Source of the DNA: Nocardia sp. CDC159
GTDB lineage: Bacteria > Actinomycetota > Actinomycetes > Mycobacteriales > Mycobacteriaceae
DNA: 64,000 nucleotides
Direction of reading: 5' to 3'
Assembly: GCF_023740735.1 (NCBI RefSeq)
Contig: NZ_JAMRXH010000018.1
Span: 90,485-154,484 of the forward strand
A program made the position numbers and the translations under genes. The notes below the pieces were generated by a model. It worked only from the letters and a program-made list of their open reading frames with translations. It was not told where the DNA came from and made no database searches. This document shows, piece by piece, positions 23,875 to 31,820 of this stretch. Position 1 is the stretch's first letter. Each line of letters opens with the position of its first letter.

Positions 23875-24951
23875 TCACCGGGGCGGCAGTCGATCGGGCG
23901 TTTCCGCGACCTCCAGCGGTGAGGCCGGGGTGCCGCCGTGGGTGGCCGGATGCGGCGATTCTCGGTCCGCCACCAGCAATCCCGCGACCGTGGCGCCCAA
24001 TGTGGCGGTCACGGCGAGGGCGGCCACCAGCTTGCGCTTGGACACCGGCGACGCACCGGCCGGGCGCAGCGCGGGCACGTTCGAGAACCGCACCCCGCGC
24101 ACGCGCCGTGCCGAGGGTAGCTGCGTCGCCATCAGCACCGCGCCGCGCGCGGACACGAATTCCGGTTCCGGATCGTAGATCTGGGGCATATCGAGCAGCT
24201 GGGCCAGCGAATCGCGAATGCCCGGATTGCGGGTGCAGCCGCCCAGCGGCGCCAGCACCTGCGGCGTCACCCCGGCCTCCTCGACCATCTGGCGCACGTA
24301 CGACACCGAATGGTGGATCCCCGCGGCGGCCAGTTCGTTGAAATCGCTGCGGGTCAGCACCATTCGCCGTCCGGTGCGCGGATCGCCCGCGGTCACCACC
24401 GGTGAGTCGGTGAGCGCCTCCTTGTAGGCGCGGCTGGTCGGCTTGTCGATGTGCACCCCGCCGTGCGCGAGTTGCCAGCGCAGCAGGGCGTCGTGCGCGT
24501 CGCCGCCCAGCACGGTGGTCCGGCGGGTGGCCAGGATGGCGTCGGTGCGGCAGTCGGCCTCGGTGATGGTCAGGCCCGAGGCGCCCAGGTCATAGAGGAC
24601 CACCGCGCCCTCGTCGGGGAGCTGGCCGCTGAACCGCAGATAGCGCAGCTGGGCCACCGGCTCGTCGACGATGGTCAGGCGGCTGCGCCCCGCGGCGTCT
24701 CGGACGGCGTCGGCATGCAGCGCGCAGCGGCAGGTGACGGCGATACCGGTGATGAATTCGTCGCGCCGGGTCGCGGCCTCGCGCATGAGCTCGATCGCCT
24801 GGAAGACGGGTTCCTCCACGCCGCCACCCGCCCGCCGCGGCACCGAGCACCGGTCGATCGGGGGCAGATGCGGCTGGTCGGAGTGCGTGAGCATCGCGCG
24901 TGCGCCACCAGCGCCCGCCGACACCCCCAGGACCAGCACCATGGCCTCCAT
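23875..24951 (-). CDS. Hsp70/actin-fold protein with C-terminal membrane helix (DUF7159-like)
   Basis: A 358-residue protein. VLVLGVSAGAGGARAML at the N-terminus and VVLYDLGASGLTITEAD in the middle look like the phosphate-1 and phosphate-2 strands of the actin/Hsp70 ATPase fold. VLAPLGGCTRNPGIRDSL resembles the adenosine motif. After ~290 residues there is one membrane helix (LVAALAVTATLGATVAGLLV) and a short Pro-rich tail. Related mycobacterial proteins are membrane-tethered pseudo-chaperones without a substrate-binding domain; their role is unknown. The phosphate-1 loop is degenerate, so ATPase activity is doubtful. ATG 24951 has AAAAGG upstream; ATG 24942 is a poorer choice. Confidence 0.6.
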   Translation of the reverse strand: MEAMVLVLGVSAGAGGARAMLTHSDQPHLPPIDRCSVPRRAGGGVEEPVFQAIELMREAATRRDEFITGIAVTCRCALHADAVRDAAGRSRLTIVDEPVAQLRYLRFSGQLPDEGAVVLYDLGASGLTITEADCRTDAILATRRTTVLGGDAHDALLRWQLAHGGVHIDKPTSRAYKEALTDSPVVTAGDPRTGRRMVLTRSDFNELAAAGIHHSVSYVRQMVEEAGVTPQVLAPLGGCTRNPGIRDSLAQLLDMPQIYDPEPEFVSARGAVLMATQLPSARRVRGVRFSNVPALRPAGASPVSKRKLVAALAVTATLGATVAGLLVADRESPHPATHGGTPASPLEVAETPDRLPPR

Positions 24952-25026
24952 GGTGAACCTTTTGCGGCCCGTTGGGAAGATGACGGAACGGTAATGTCGC
25001 TGGCCGGATGCTGAAAGGTTATGCCA

Positions 25027-25563
25027 TCAGGCCCATCGCGTCGGCGTGTCGCCCGTGTCGAAGTCGCCCGCTTCCCGGCGGAACTCGGCCAGCAGGCGCA
25101 GCAGCGACTGCAGCCGGTCGGGCGGCAGACCCGGCCGGGCGAAGACCTTCGCATTCAGCGCGGTGGTCGCCCGCGCCACCAATTCGCGTCCGGCATCGGT
25201 GATCTCGATGAGGGTTGCCCGGCGATCGCTGGGATGCGGGACGCGCTTGACCAGCCGCGCCGACTCCAGCCGGTCCACGGTATTGGTCACGCTGGTGGGA
25301 TGCACCTGTAAGCGGGCGCTGGCGGTGGCCATCGGCAGCGCGCCGGTCTTGGAAAAGCTGAGCAGCGCCAGCAGTTCGTATCGGGAAAAGGTCAATCCGG
25401 ACGGTCGCAGCGCCTCGTCCACCCGCGCCATCACGATCTGCTGCGCCCGCACCAGCGAGGTCACCGCCGCCATACCGTCGGCGACCTCACCCCAGCCGTG
25501 CGCGGTCCATTGTCGATGGGCCTCCTCGATGGGATCCAGGGGAAGCGGACGGGGCGTAGCCAT
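25027..25563 (-). CDS. MarR-family transcriptional regulator
   Basis: A 178-residue winged-helix regulator. A ~60-residue N-terminal dimerisation part is followed by LTFSRYELLALLSFSKTG, the recognition region QVHPTSVTNTVDRLE, and the wing HPSDRRATLIEITDAG, all classic MarR. The frame is open to 25659 but I start at ATG 25563 because TACACT, a perfect -10, lies six bases upstream and there is no ribosome site, which points to a leaderless transcript. It stands alone; the Hsp70-like gene lies 76 bp downstream on the same strand. The ligand and targets cannot be read from the sequence. Confidence 0.85.
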   Translation of the reverse strand: MATPRPLPLDPIEEAHRQWTAHGWGEVADGMAAVTSLVRAQQIVMARVDEALRPSGLTFSRYELLALLSFSKTGALPMATASARLQVHPTSVTNTVDRLESARLVKRVPHPSDRRATLIEITDAGRELVARATTALNAKVFARPGLPPDRLQSLLRLLAEFRREAGDFDTGDTPTRWA

Positions 25564-25569
25564 ATGCCG

Positions 25570-25575
25570 AGTGTA
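25570..25575 (-). promoter_or_regulatory. -10 element (TACACT) of the marR gene
   Basis: TACACT on the minus strand, six bases upstream of the start codon. It indicates a leaderless mRNA and decides the start. Confidence 0.5.
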
Positions 25576-25659
25576 TTTGCTGCCCTGCCCGATTTTTCGG
25601 ATCATGCTGAGAACAACCATCGGCACCCGCCCTCCCACCCGGCACGATGGGTATCGCAA

Positions 25660-25730
25660 GCGGGCGTGCCTGAGTGGTTAGGGAGCGGTCTGCAAAACCG
25701 TATACGCGGGTTCGATTCCCGCCGCTCGCT
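25660..25730 (+). tRNA. tRNA-Cys (GCA)
   Basis: A 71-base cloverleaf. The acceptor stem GCGGGCG/CGCTCGC has one G-T pair. The D arm is CCT/AGG, and the anticodon stem GCGGT/ACCGT holds loop CTGCAAA, so the anticodon is GCA. The T arm is GCGGG-TTCGATT-CCCGC and the discriminator is T. CCA is not encoded. It is a single tRNA gene between the marR gene and the convergent metallophosphoesterase gene. Confidence 0.93.
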
Positions 25731-25740
25731 CTGTGTTTCT

Positions 25741-25797
25741 GCGGCGGCTCCGCCGCCGCGGGTTTGCGGTGGCCGCAGGCTCACCGTTCCGCAAACC
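25741..25797 (+). terminator. Hairpins downstream of tRNA-Cys
   Basis: GCGGCGG-CT-CCGCCGC (25741-25756) is followed by a second stem, GGTTTGCGG with CCGCAAACC (25761-25769/25789-25797), and TTT. A further inverted repeat, ACCTTTCGGGG/CCCCGAAAGGT (25795-25837), runs into the end of the convergent gene. Together they probably end transcription from both sides. Confidence 0.5.
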
Positions 25798-25817
25798 TTT
25801 CGGGGTCGGCGAATTCG

Positions 25818-27227
25818 TCAGGTGAGCCCCGAAAGGTCCCGGAGTACAACGTGGTTGCGGTCGGCGGTGGTGCCGAGGGTGTATTCCGGGATGAGGCCGA
25901 AGTATTCGGCGCGGGTGCGGGTGCTCCAGCGGCGGGCCTCGGGGGTGCGGGTTTTGTAGAAGTTGGCCTGGTAGCCGCCCTCGTAGAGGTGGAGCAGGGT
26001 GTAGCCGCCCGGATATTCCTTCACCGCGGCGACCTCGAGGAATTCGACGGGCAGCGGGATGTCGGGGCGGGTGCGGCGATTGCGATGGGTGTGGCCGCTG
26101 TGCTGGAGGAAGACGCCGGGGGCGGATCGGTACAGGGATTGGAGTTCGGCGGCGTCGGCGCGGTTCAGCACGAAATCCGGGCCGCCGATATTGGATATCG
26201 CGGATTCGAAGGTGACGGGATGGTGGCCGAAGACCAGGGTCGGGCGGTCGGGATCGGCGGCCAGAACGGTGCGCAGCCGGTCGAACTGGGACCGGTCGAT
26301 GGTTCCACCCGCCGCGTCGAGTGCGGTGGTGTCCAGCCCGAGCAGGCGCAGGCCGCCGAGGTCGTGCAGGAGCAGTTCGCCCCGGGCCGGGAACGACTCA
26401 CCCCAGCAGTCGTGGTGATCGGTATCGGCGACGATCGGGCAGCCCGCATACTCCGCGCCCACATGCGGCCGATCGTGATTGCCGCGGGTGGCGAACCAGT
26501 CTCGGCCCGCGACGCCCCAATCGTCGAGCATGCCGCGGACGCCGCGGGTTTGCCCGGGTGTGGCCTCCGCGGTGAGGTCGCCCGCGAGGAGCAGCTGATC
26601 CGCACCGCGGTCGGGGCGGCGCAGATCGTCGAGCAGTGCCGCGAGCATCACCTCCGGATAGGGCGGCAGCCCGGGTTCCTGGCGCACGCCCGGCGGCAGT
26701 CCGGCCGCGATGAGCCCGCTCACCTCCTCCCCGAAATGCACGTCGTTGCACAGCGCGAGCGTCCGCAACAACCGCCCGGGCGGTGGGGTGAGCGTGGTGA
26801 ATTCGCCGATACATTCGGGCGAACCGGGCATCCTGGTCGCCACATTCGGCGCGGGAACGGCGCGTACCCCGTGGGACAGAGCCTCGAAGCGATAGGCGCG
26901 GCCGGGCTCGAGGCCGGTGATCTCCGCGAAGTGATAGGGGGTCGGCTCGGGATCGGCGAACAGCACGCGCGCGGGCGCGGACGAATCCGCCGGGGCCACC
27001 CGGACTTCCGAATCGGCCGCCAGCGGCGCGCGCCCGTCGGCGGTCAGCGTCGTCCAGGTCAGCACGGCCGAGGTGGCGGTGACGGTCACCAGCTCCAGAT
27101 CCGTCGCCAGCAGTGAATTCCCCTGCGCCCGAGCGGAACCCGCGCCACGCTGGACCAGCAGCGGCAGCGCGGCCGTCATGCCCAAGGCGCTCAGTACCAT
27201 TCGGCGGCTCGGTCCACAGCAGCTCAT
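25818..27227 (-). CDS. Tat-exported metallophosphoesterase
   Basis: A 469-residue protein. The N-terminus (CGPSRRMVLSALGM and a hydrophobic run) fits a Tat signal. An Fn3-like domain of ~100 residues follows (TSAVLTWTTL, FAEITGLEPGRAYRFEA), then the calcineurin-like catalytic domain with CNDVHFG, GDLTAE, GNHDRP, GHHPV and HSGHTHRN, all five metal-binding blocks. Such enzymes hydrolyse phosphomono- or diesters outside the cell; PhoD/PAP-like layouts are common. ATG 27227 follows GGGAGGATCA, a strong ribosome site; the open frame extends to 27431. It is divergent from the iron transporter. Confidence 0.86.
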   Translation of the reverse strand: MSCCGPSRRMVLSALGMTAALPLLVQRGAGSARAQGNSLLATDLELVTVTATSAVLTWTTLTADGRAPLAADSEVRVAPADSSAPARVLFADPEPTPYHFAEITGLEPGRAYRFEALSHGVRAVPAPNVATRMPGSPECIGEFTTLTPPPGRLLRTLALCNDVHFGEEVSGLIAAGLPPGVRQEPGLPPYPEVMLAALLDDLRRPDRGADQLLLAGDLTAEATPGQTRGVRGMLDDWGVAGRDWFATRGNHDRPHVGAEYAGCPIVADTDHHDCWGESFPARGELLLHDLGGLRLLGLDTTALDAAGGTIDRSQFDRLRTVLAADPDRPTLVFGHHPVTFESAISNIGGPDFVLNRADAAELQSLYRSAPGVFLQHSGHTHRNRRTRPDIPLPVEFLEVAAVKEYPGGYTLLHLYEGGYQANFYKTRTPEARRWSTRTRAEYFGLIPEYTLGTTADRNHVVLRDLSGLT

Positions 27228-27420
27228 TGATCCTCCCTCGACAAGCGCGACCAGGGAATCGACGGTCCATCTGCACCATACGGCCGGGTGGGCGCCGCGG
27301 TCGCGGCGTTCGCCGGGGCGATCACCGCCCGTAACCTGCCGCTCGCCGATTCCGGTTTCGACGGCGATTCGGTCTCGACACGCGAGCGCACACTGCGCAC
27401 TCCCATGGCACCGAGTACGT

Positions 27421-27435
27421 TGGTTAGCCAAACCT
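27421..27435. promoter_or_regulatory. IdeR/DtxR-like iron box
   Basis: TGGTTAGCCAAACCT matches the core of the IdeR consensus (AGGTTAGGCTAACCT) at 12 of 15 positions, and 14 of 19 over the full box 27419-27437. It lies about 40 bp upstream of the iron-binding protein gene, where a repressor bound to Fe(II)-IdeR would block transcription. No other clear element is seen in this 247-bp gap. Confidence 0.55.
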
Positions 27436-27474
27436 CATAGGCAGCCCGATTTCCGTGCGAAAGGAGGGCCCACG

Positions 27475-28491
27475 GTGGCCCGATGGAAATTGCTGACCGG
27501 TGCGCTGGCGGCACTGTCCGTGCTCGCGGCCACCACGGCCTGCTCGAACGCGACCGAGGACGACAACGAGATCCTGGTCTACAACGCCCAGCACGAGTCG
27601 CTGACCAAGGAGTGGGCCGCGGCCTTCACCAAGCAGACCGGCGTCAAGGTCACCCTGCGCAACGGCGGCGACACCGATCTGGCCAACCAGCTGGTGGCCG
27701 AGGGAAAGAACTCGCCCGCCGACGTTTTCCTCACCGAGAATTCCCCGGCCATGGCCCTGGTCGAGGACGCGGACCTGTTCGCCGATATCGATAGGGACAC
27801 CCTCGCGCAGATCCCCGAGCAGTACCGCCCCTCGACCGGCAAGTGGGTCGGCGTCGCGGCGCGCTCGACGGTCTTCGTCTACAACCGGGCCAAGCTGCCG
27901 CAGGATCAGCTGCCCGCCTCGCTGCTGGATCTGGCCCAGCCGCAGTGGAAGGGCCGCTGGACCGCGGGCACCTCCGGTGCGGACTTCCAGGCCATCGTCG
28001 CGGCGCTGCTGGAGCTGAAGGGCGAGGACACCACCAGGGCATGGCTGCGGGGCATGAAGGCCAACGCCCCCGCCTCGCAGAACAACACCACCGCCATGAA
28101 GAACGTCAACAACGGGCAGTTCGACGGCGCGGTGATCTACCACTACTACTGGTACCGCGATCAGGCGGCCACCAAGGAGAACAGCGGCAATACCGAGTTG
28201 CACTACTTCAAGAATCAGGATCCGGGCGCGTTCGTGTCCACCTCCGGCGGCGGCGTGCTGAAGTCCAGTAAGAAGCAGCAGAACGCGCAGAAGTTCGTCA
28301 GGTTCATCACCGGCACGGCCGGGCAGGCGGTGCTGCGCGACGGCACCTCGATGGAGTATCCGGTCTCGGTCGACGTGGCGGCCAATCCGGCGCTGCCGCC
28401 GCTGGACAGCCTGCAGGCGCCCAAGATCGATCCGAGTCGACTGGAGGCCAAGAAGGTGCACCAGCTCATGACCGAAGCGGGTCTGCTCTGA
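27475..28491 (+). CDS. Ferric-iron ABC transporter substrate-binding lipoprotein (FbpA/FutA-like)
   Basis: A 338-residue lipoprotein (lipobox TTAC-SNA) of the ferric-binding class. The mature domain opens ILVYNAQHESLTKEW, has ADVFLTENSPAMALVE in lobe 1, and carries VIYHYYWYRDQ, the tyrosine cluster that binds Fe(III) directly in FbpA-type proteins. EYPVSVDVAANP near the end is also typical. It delivers ferric ion without a siderophore to the permease encoded next. The start is GTG 27475, eight bases after AGGAGGG. It is the first gene of a three-gene coupled operon behind an IdeR-like box. Confidence 0.9.
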   Translation: MARWKLLTGALAALSVLAATTACSNATEDDNEILVYNAQHESLTKEWAAAFTKQTGVKVTLRNGGDTDLANQLVAEGKNSPADVFLTENSPAMALVEDADLFADIDRDTLAQIPEQYRPSTGKWVGVAARSTVFVYNRAKLPQDQLPASLLDLAQPQWKGRWTAGTSGADFQAIVAALLELKGEDTTRAWLRGMKANAPASQNNTTAMKNVNNGQFDGAVIYHYYWYRDQAATKENSGNTELHYFKNQDPGAFVSTSGGGVLKSSKKQQNAQKFVRFITGTAGQAVLRDGTSMEYPVSVDVAANPALPPLDSLQAPKIDPSRLEAKKVHQLMTEAGLL

Positions 28492-30035
28492 CCGTCGCGG
28501 TCGGAACCGCCCGGGCCGGTCGGCCCGGGCTCGCGGTCACGGGCATCGTACTGCTGCTGGTGGCGGCGACGTTCGTGCCGCTGGGCTATATCGTGGCCAC
28601 GCTGTTCTCGGTCGGGCTGGACGAGGCCGCCCGGCTGGTGTTCCGGCCGCGGGTCGGCGAATTACTGCGCAACACCGCCGGTTTGGTGGTGCTCACGGTG
28701 CCGGTGTGTGTCGCGCTCGGCGTCGGGCTGGCCTGGTTGGTGGAGCGCACCGATGTGCCCGGGGCGGGCTGGTGGGGACCGATTCTGGCCGCGCCGCTGG
28801 CGGTTCCGGCGTTCGTGAACAGCTACGGCTGGGTCAGCGTGTTCCCCGCGCTGCACGGGCTGGGGGCGGGGGTGCTGATTACCTCGATGTCGTATTTCCC
28901 GCTGGTGTATCTGCCCGTGGCGGCGACGCTGCGGCGGCTGGATCCGGCGGTGGAGGAGTCCGCGCGGGCGCTGGGGTCGGGGTCGGTGGCGGTCTTCGCG
29001 CGCATCGTGCTGCCGCAGCTGCGATTGGCGATTCTCGGTGGGGCGCTGCTCATCTCGCTGCATCTGCTGGCGGAGTACGGCGCGTTCGTGATGGTGCGCT
29101 TCGACACCTTCACCACGGCGATCTTCGAGCAGTATCAGTCCAGTTTCGCGGGGGCCGCGGGCAGCATGCTGGCGGGGGTGCTGGTGCTGTGCTGTCTGGT
29201 CCTGCTGGGTGGGGAGGCGGCCGTGCGGGGGCGGGCGCGGTATGCCCGGGTGGGCGGTGGTGCGCCGCGTGCCGCGACCCGGGTTCGATTGGGCGGCATC
29301 GCGATTCCGGCGCTGGGGGTGCTCGGCGCGGTGCTGGTGGCCGCGCTGGGTGTCCCGCTGTGGACGGTGTTGCGCTGGCTGCGGATCGGCGGGGCGGCGG
29401 TGTGGGATGTCGATTCGATCGGTGAATCCCTCGCCCAGACAGTGGGTTTGGCGGCCACCGCAGCGGTGGTCACTACGCTGTGCGCATTTCCCGTGGCGTG
29501 GATCGCGGTGCGGTCGCAATCGGTGTTCGCGCGAATCGTCGAGGGCTGCAACTACATCACCAGTTCGCTGCCCGGCATCGTGATCGCGCTGGCCATGGTC
29601 ACCTTGACCATTCGCTGGCTGCCCGGCGTGTACCAGACCGCGACCATGGTGCTCGCGGCCTATACGCTCATGTTCCTGCCCCGGGCGCTGGTGAGTGTGC
29701 GGGCCGGGCTGGCACAGGTGCCCATCGGCCTGGAGGAGGTGTCGCGGGCGCTGGGGAAATCGGGCCCGGTCACCTTCCTACGGGTGACGCTGCGGCTGAG
29801 CGCGCCCGCCGCGGCGGCGTCGGCGGCGCTGGTATTCGTAGCGGTGGCCACCGAGCTGACGGCCACGCTGCTCCTGGCCCCCAATGGGACTCGTACCCTC
29901 GCGATGGGATTCTGGTCGGCCTCGGGTGAACTGGATTACGCGGGTGCGGCACCCTATGCGCTGATCATGATCGTGGTGGCGATCCCGGTGACGTATGTGC
30001 TGTTCACTCAATCCAGGAAGGCGGCCGGGCTATGA
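28488..30035 (+). CDS. Ferric-iron ABC transporter permease (FbpB-like, two fused halves)
   Basis: A protein of about 515 residues with two repeats of six membrane helices. Each has an EAA loop: EESARALGSGS-FARIVLPQLR and EEVSRALGKSG-FLRVTLRLS, the coupling sites for the ATPase. FbpB-type permeases are fused dimers like this. The start is uncertain. The frame from CTG 28488 (overlapping the previous TGA) gives a full first helix (GLAVTGIVLLLVAATF). The only standard start, GTG 28560, would cut that helix. I prefer the CTGA-coupled start. The stop overlaps the ATPase start (ATGA). Confidence 0.85.
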   Translation: MTVAVGTARAGRPGLAVTGIVLLLVAATFVPLGYIVATLFSVGLDEAARLVFRPRVGELLRNTAGLVVLTVPVCVALGVGLAWLVERTDVPGAGWWGPILAAPLAVPAFVNSYGWVSVFPALHGLGAGVLITSMSYFPLVYLPVAATLRRLDPAVEESARALGSGSVAVFARIVLPQLRLAILGGALLISLHLLAEYGAFVMVRFDTFTTAIFEQYQSSFAGAAGSMLAGVLVLCCLVLLGGEAAVRGRARYARVGGGAPRAATRVRLGGIAIPALGVLGAVLVAALGVPLWTVLRWLRIGGAAVWDVDSIGESLAQTVGLAATAAVVTTLCAFPVAWIAVRSQSVFARIVEGCNYITSSLPGIVIALAMVTLTIRWLPGVYQTATMVLAAYTLMFLPRALVSVRAGLAQVPIGLEEVSRALGKSGPVTFLRVTLRLSAPAAAASAALVFVAVATELTATLLLAPNGTRTLAMGFWSASGELDYAGAAPYALIMIVVAIPVTYVLFTQSRKAAGL

Positions 30036-31141
30036 GCCGCCTGGTGGTTTCCGAGGTGGCGAAGTCGTTCGGCGGCGCGCGGGTGCTCGACGGCATCGGC
30101 CTCGAGGTGCCCGACGGCACCTCGACGGCCGTGGTCGGCTCCTCCGGCTGCGGGAAGACCACGCTGCTGCGGGTGATCGCGGGATTCGAGACGCCCGATG
30201 CGGGTTCGGTGTCCATCGGCGGGAAAGTTGTTGCCCGCCAAGGGTTTCGCAAGCCCGCGCATCGTCGCAATGTCGGGTACGTGGCCCAGGACGGCGCGCT
30301 GTTCCCGCATCTGACCGTGGGACAGAACATCGCCTACGGGCTGGGCGGCGTGGCCGGGTGGCGGCGGCATCGCGATCGGGTGATCGAACTGCTGGAGATG
30401 GTGTCGCTGGACGCCTCCTATGCACGGCGCCGACCGCACGAACTGTCCGGTGGCCAGCAGCAGCGCGTCGCGCTGGCCCGGGCCATGGCGCGGCGGCCGC
30501 AGGTGATGCTGTTGGACGAGCCGTTCAGCGCGCTGGACACCGGCCTGCGCGCGGCGACCCGCCAGGCCGTCGCGCAGACGCTGCGCACGGCCGAAATGAC
30601 CAGCATTCTGGTGACCCACGACCAGGAGGAGGCGCTGTCGTTCGCCGATCAGGTCGCCGTCATGTGCGCGGGGCGGTTCACCCAGGTGGGCCCGCCCGAA
30701 GAGGTCTATGCCGCTCCGGCCGACCTGTTCACGGCCCAATTTCTCGGCGACTGCGTACTTTTGGACGCTGTGGTCGTCGACGGAGTGGCCGAAAGCGTGC
30801 TGGGCCGCACGCCCGTCCAGCCCGACGCCCCCGTCGGCGCGGTGACGCTCATGTTGCGACCGGAGCAGCTGATCGCGCACCCGGTCTCCGACAACGCCGC
30901 GGGCACCGCGACCGTGCGCTCCGCCGAATTCCGCGGTGCCGACATCATCCTCACCATCGCCCTCGACGGCCGCGCCGAACCTATCCACGTCCGTCGCATC
31001 GGCATGGGAGCCCCGCCCGTCGGAAGTCGAGTGAGCCTGGCGACAACTGGCCCGGCAACGGCTTTCGGCCCCTCCGACAGTGCGGATTCGCGCCGGACGG
31101 AGTCCGTGGGGGTCGGAACTCAATCCGGCCGACGGCAATAG
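30032..31141 (+). CDS. Ferric-iron ABC transporter ATP-binding protein (FbpC-like)
   Basis: A 369-residue ATPase: Walker A GSSGCGKTT, Q-loop YVAQDGALFPH, signature LSGGQQQRVALARAM, Walker B VMLLDEPFSALD, switch His in LVTHDQEE. A ~130-residue C-terminal TOBE-type regulatory domain follows (VTLMLRPEQL). It powers the importer formed with the two preceding genes. The start lies in an ATGA overlap with the permease. The last 22 bases overlap the end of the convergent methyltransferase gene, so transcripts from the two sides collide. Confidence 0.92.
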   Translation: MSRLVVSEVAKSFGGARVLDGIGLEVPDGTSTAVVGSSGCGKTTLLRVIAGFETPDAGSVSIGGKVVARQGFRKPAHRRNVGYVAQDGALFPHLTVGQNIAYGLGGVAGWRRHRDRVIELLEMVSLDASYARRRPHELSGGQQQRVALARAMARRPQVMLLDEPFSALDTGLRAATRQAVAQTLRTAEMTSILVTHDQEEALSFADQVAVMCAGRFTQVGPPEEVYAAPADLFTAQFLGDCVLLDAVVVDGVAESVLGRTPVQPDAPVGAVTLMLRPEQLIAHPVSDNAAGTATVRSAEFRGADIILTIALDGRAEPIHVRRIGMGAPPVGSRVSLATTGPATAFGPSDSADSRRTESVGVGTQSGRRQ

Positions 31142-31755
31142 ACGAACAAGTGCGGCTCGGGTAGCGCGTCCTCGTGATCGGGCCGGAACGTGCTCTCCCG
31201 CGCCTCGACCACCTCCAGCCCGGCATCGCCGAGCCTGGCCACGAAATCCGCCGCGGCATAACTGCTCACCCGTGCCGGGTGGCCCATGAACACGATGTCG
31301 GCCTGCTCGGCATCGACGGGAACGGTTGCCGCGACCAGGTATCCGCCGGGGCGCAGCCAGGTCGCGATGCGGACGAGAGCCGCATCGATGTCGGCGCGGG
31401 GCATCTGCAGCAGCGGGAAGAAGGCGCAGATCGCGTCGAAGCTCGCCGGTTCGGCGGAGAACTCCCGGACATCGGCCCGATGGAAGGTGGCGGCGGGGAC
31501 CCGCTGCCGGGCGAGTTCGATCATGACGGGGGACACGTCGATGCCCTCCACCCGAAAGCCGCTGTCGGACAGGATGCGTGCGGTCGGTATGCCGGTGCCG
31601 CTGCCCACGTCGAGCACGCGTGCCCCCGCCCGAAGTCGCCCGCGGAGCCAATCCAGGGCGGCATGCTGCTCGGGTAGTTCGGCGTAGGCACGCTCGTAGT
31701 CCACGCCGAGGGTGTCGAAGAGCTGGGCTGCCGACAGCGGCACATCGGGCGACAT
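31120..31755 (-). CDS. Class I SAM-dependent methyltransferase
   Basis: A 211-residue methyltransferase: VLDVGSGTGIPTA is motif I (SAM binding), VEGIDVSPVMIELAR is post-I, FDAICAFFPLLQMPR is motif IV and LRPGGYLVA is motif VI. The substrate is unknown; proteins of this small, single-domain kind act on small molecules. ATG 31755 has no clear ribosome site. GACACT lies seven bases upstream, a possible -10 for a leaderless mRNA. It lies downstream of the flavin monooxygenase gene on the same strand (65-bp gap), which may be a functional link, and is convergent with the iron transporter. Confidence 0.85.
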   Translation of the reverse strand: MSPDVPLSAAQLFDTLGVDYERAYAELPEQHAALDWLRGRLRAGARVLDVGSGTGIPTARILSDSGFRVEGIDVSPVMIELARQRVPAATFHRADVREFSAEPASFDAICAFFPLLQMPRADIDAALVRIATWLRPGGYLVAATVPVDAEQADIVFMGHPARVSSYAAADFVARLGDAGLEVVEARESTFRPDHEDALPEPHLFVYCRRPD

Positions 31756-31820
31756 GGTGGGAAGTGTCCACCGTCGCGGTGGCGGTGGCGGGCGTTTCCC
31801 TCGAAATGACCGCGGGGCGG

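Noticed and set aside
25660..25730. Integration (att) site at tRNA-Cys
   Set aside because: No integrase gene and no direct repeat of the tRNA 3' end was seen in the window.
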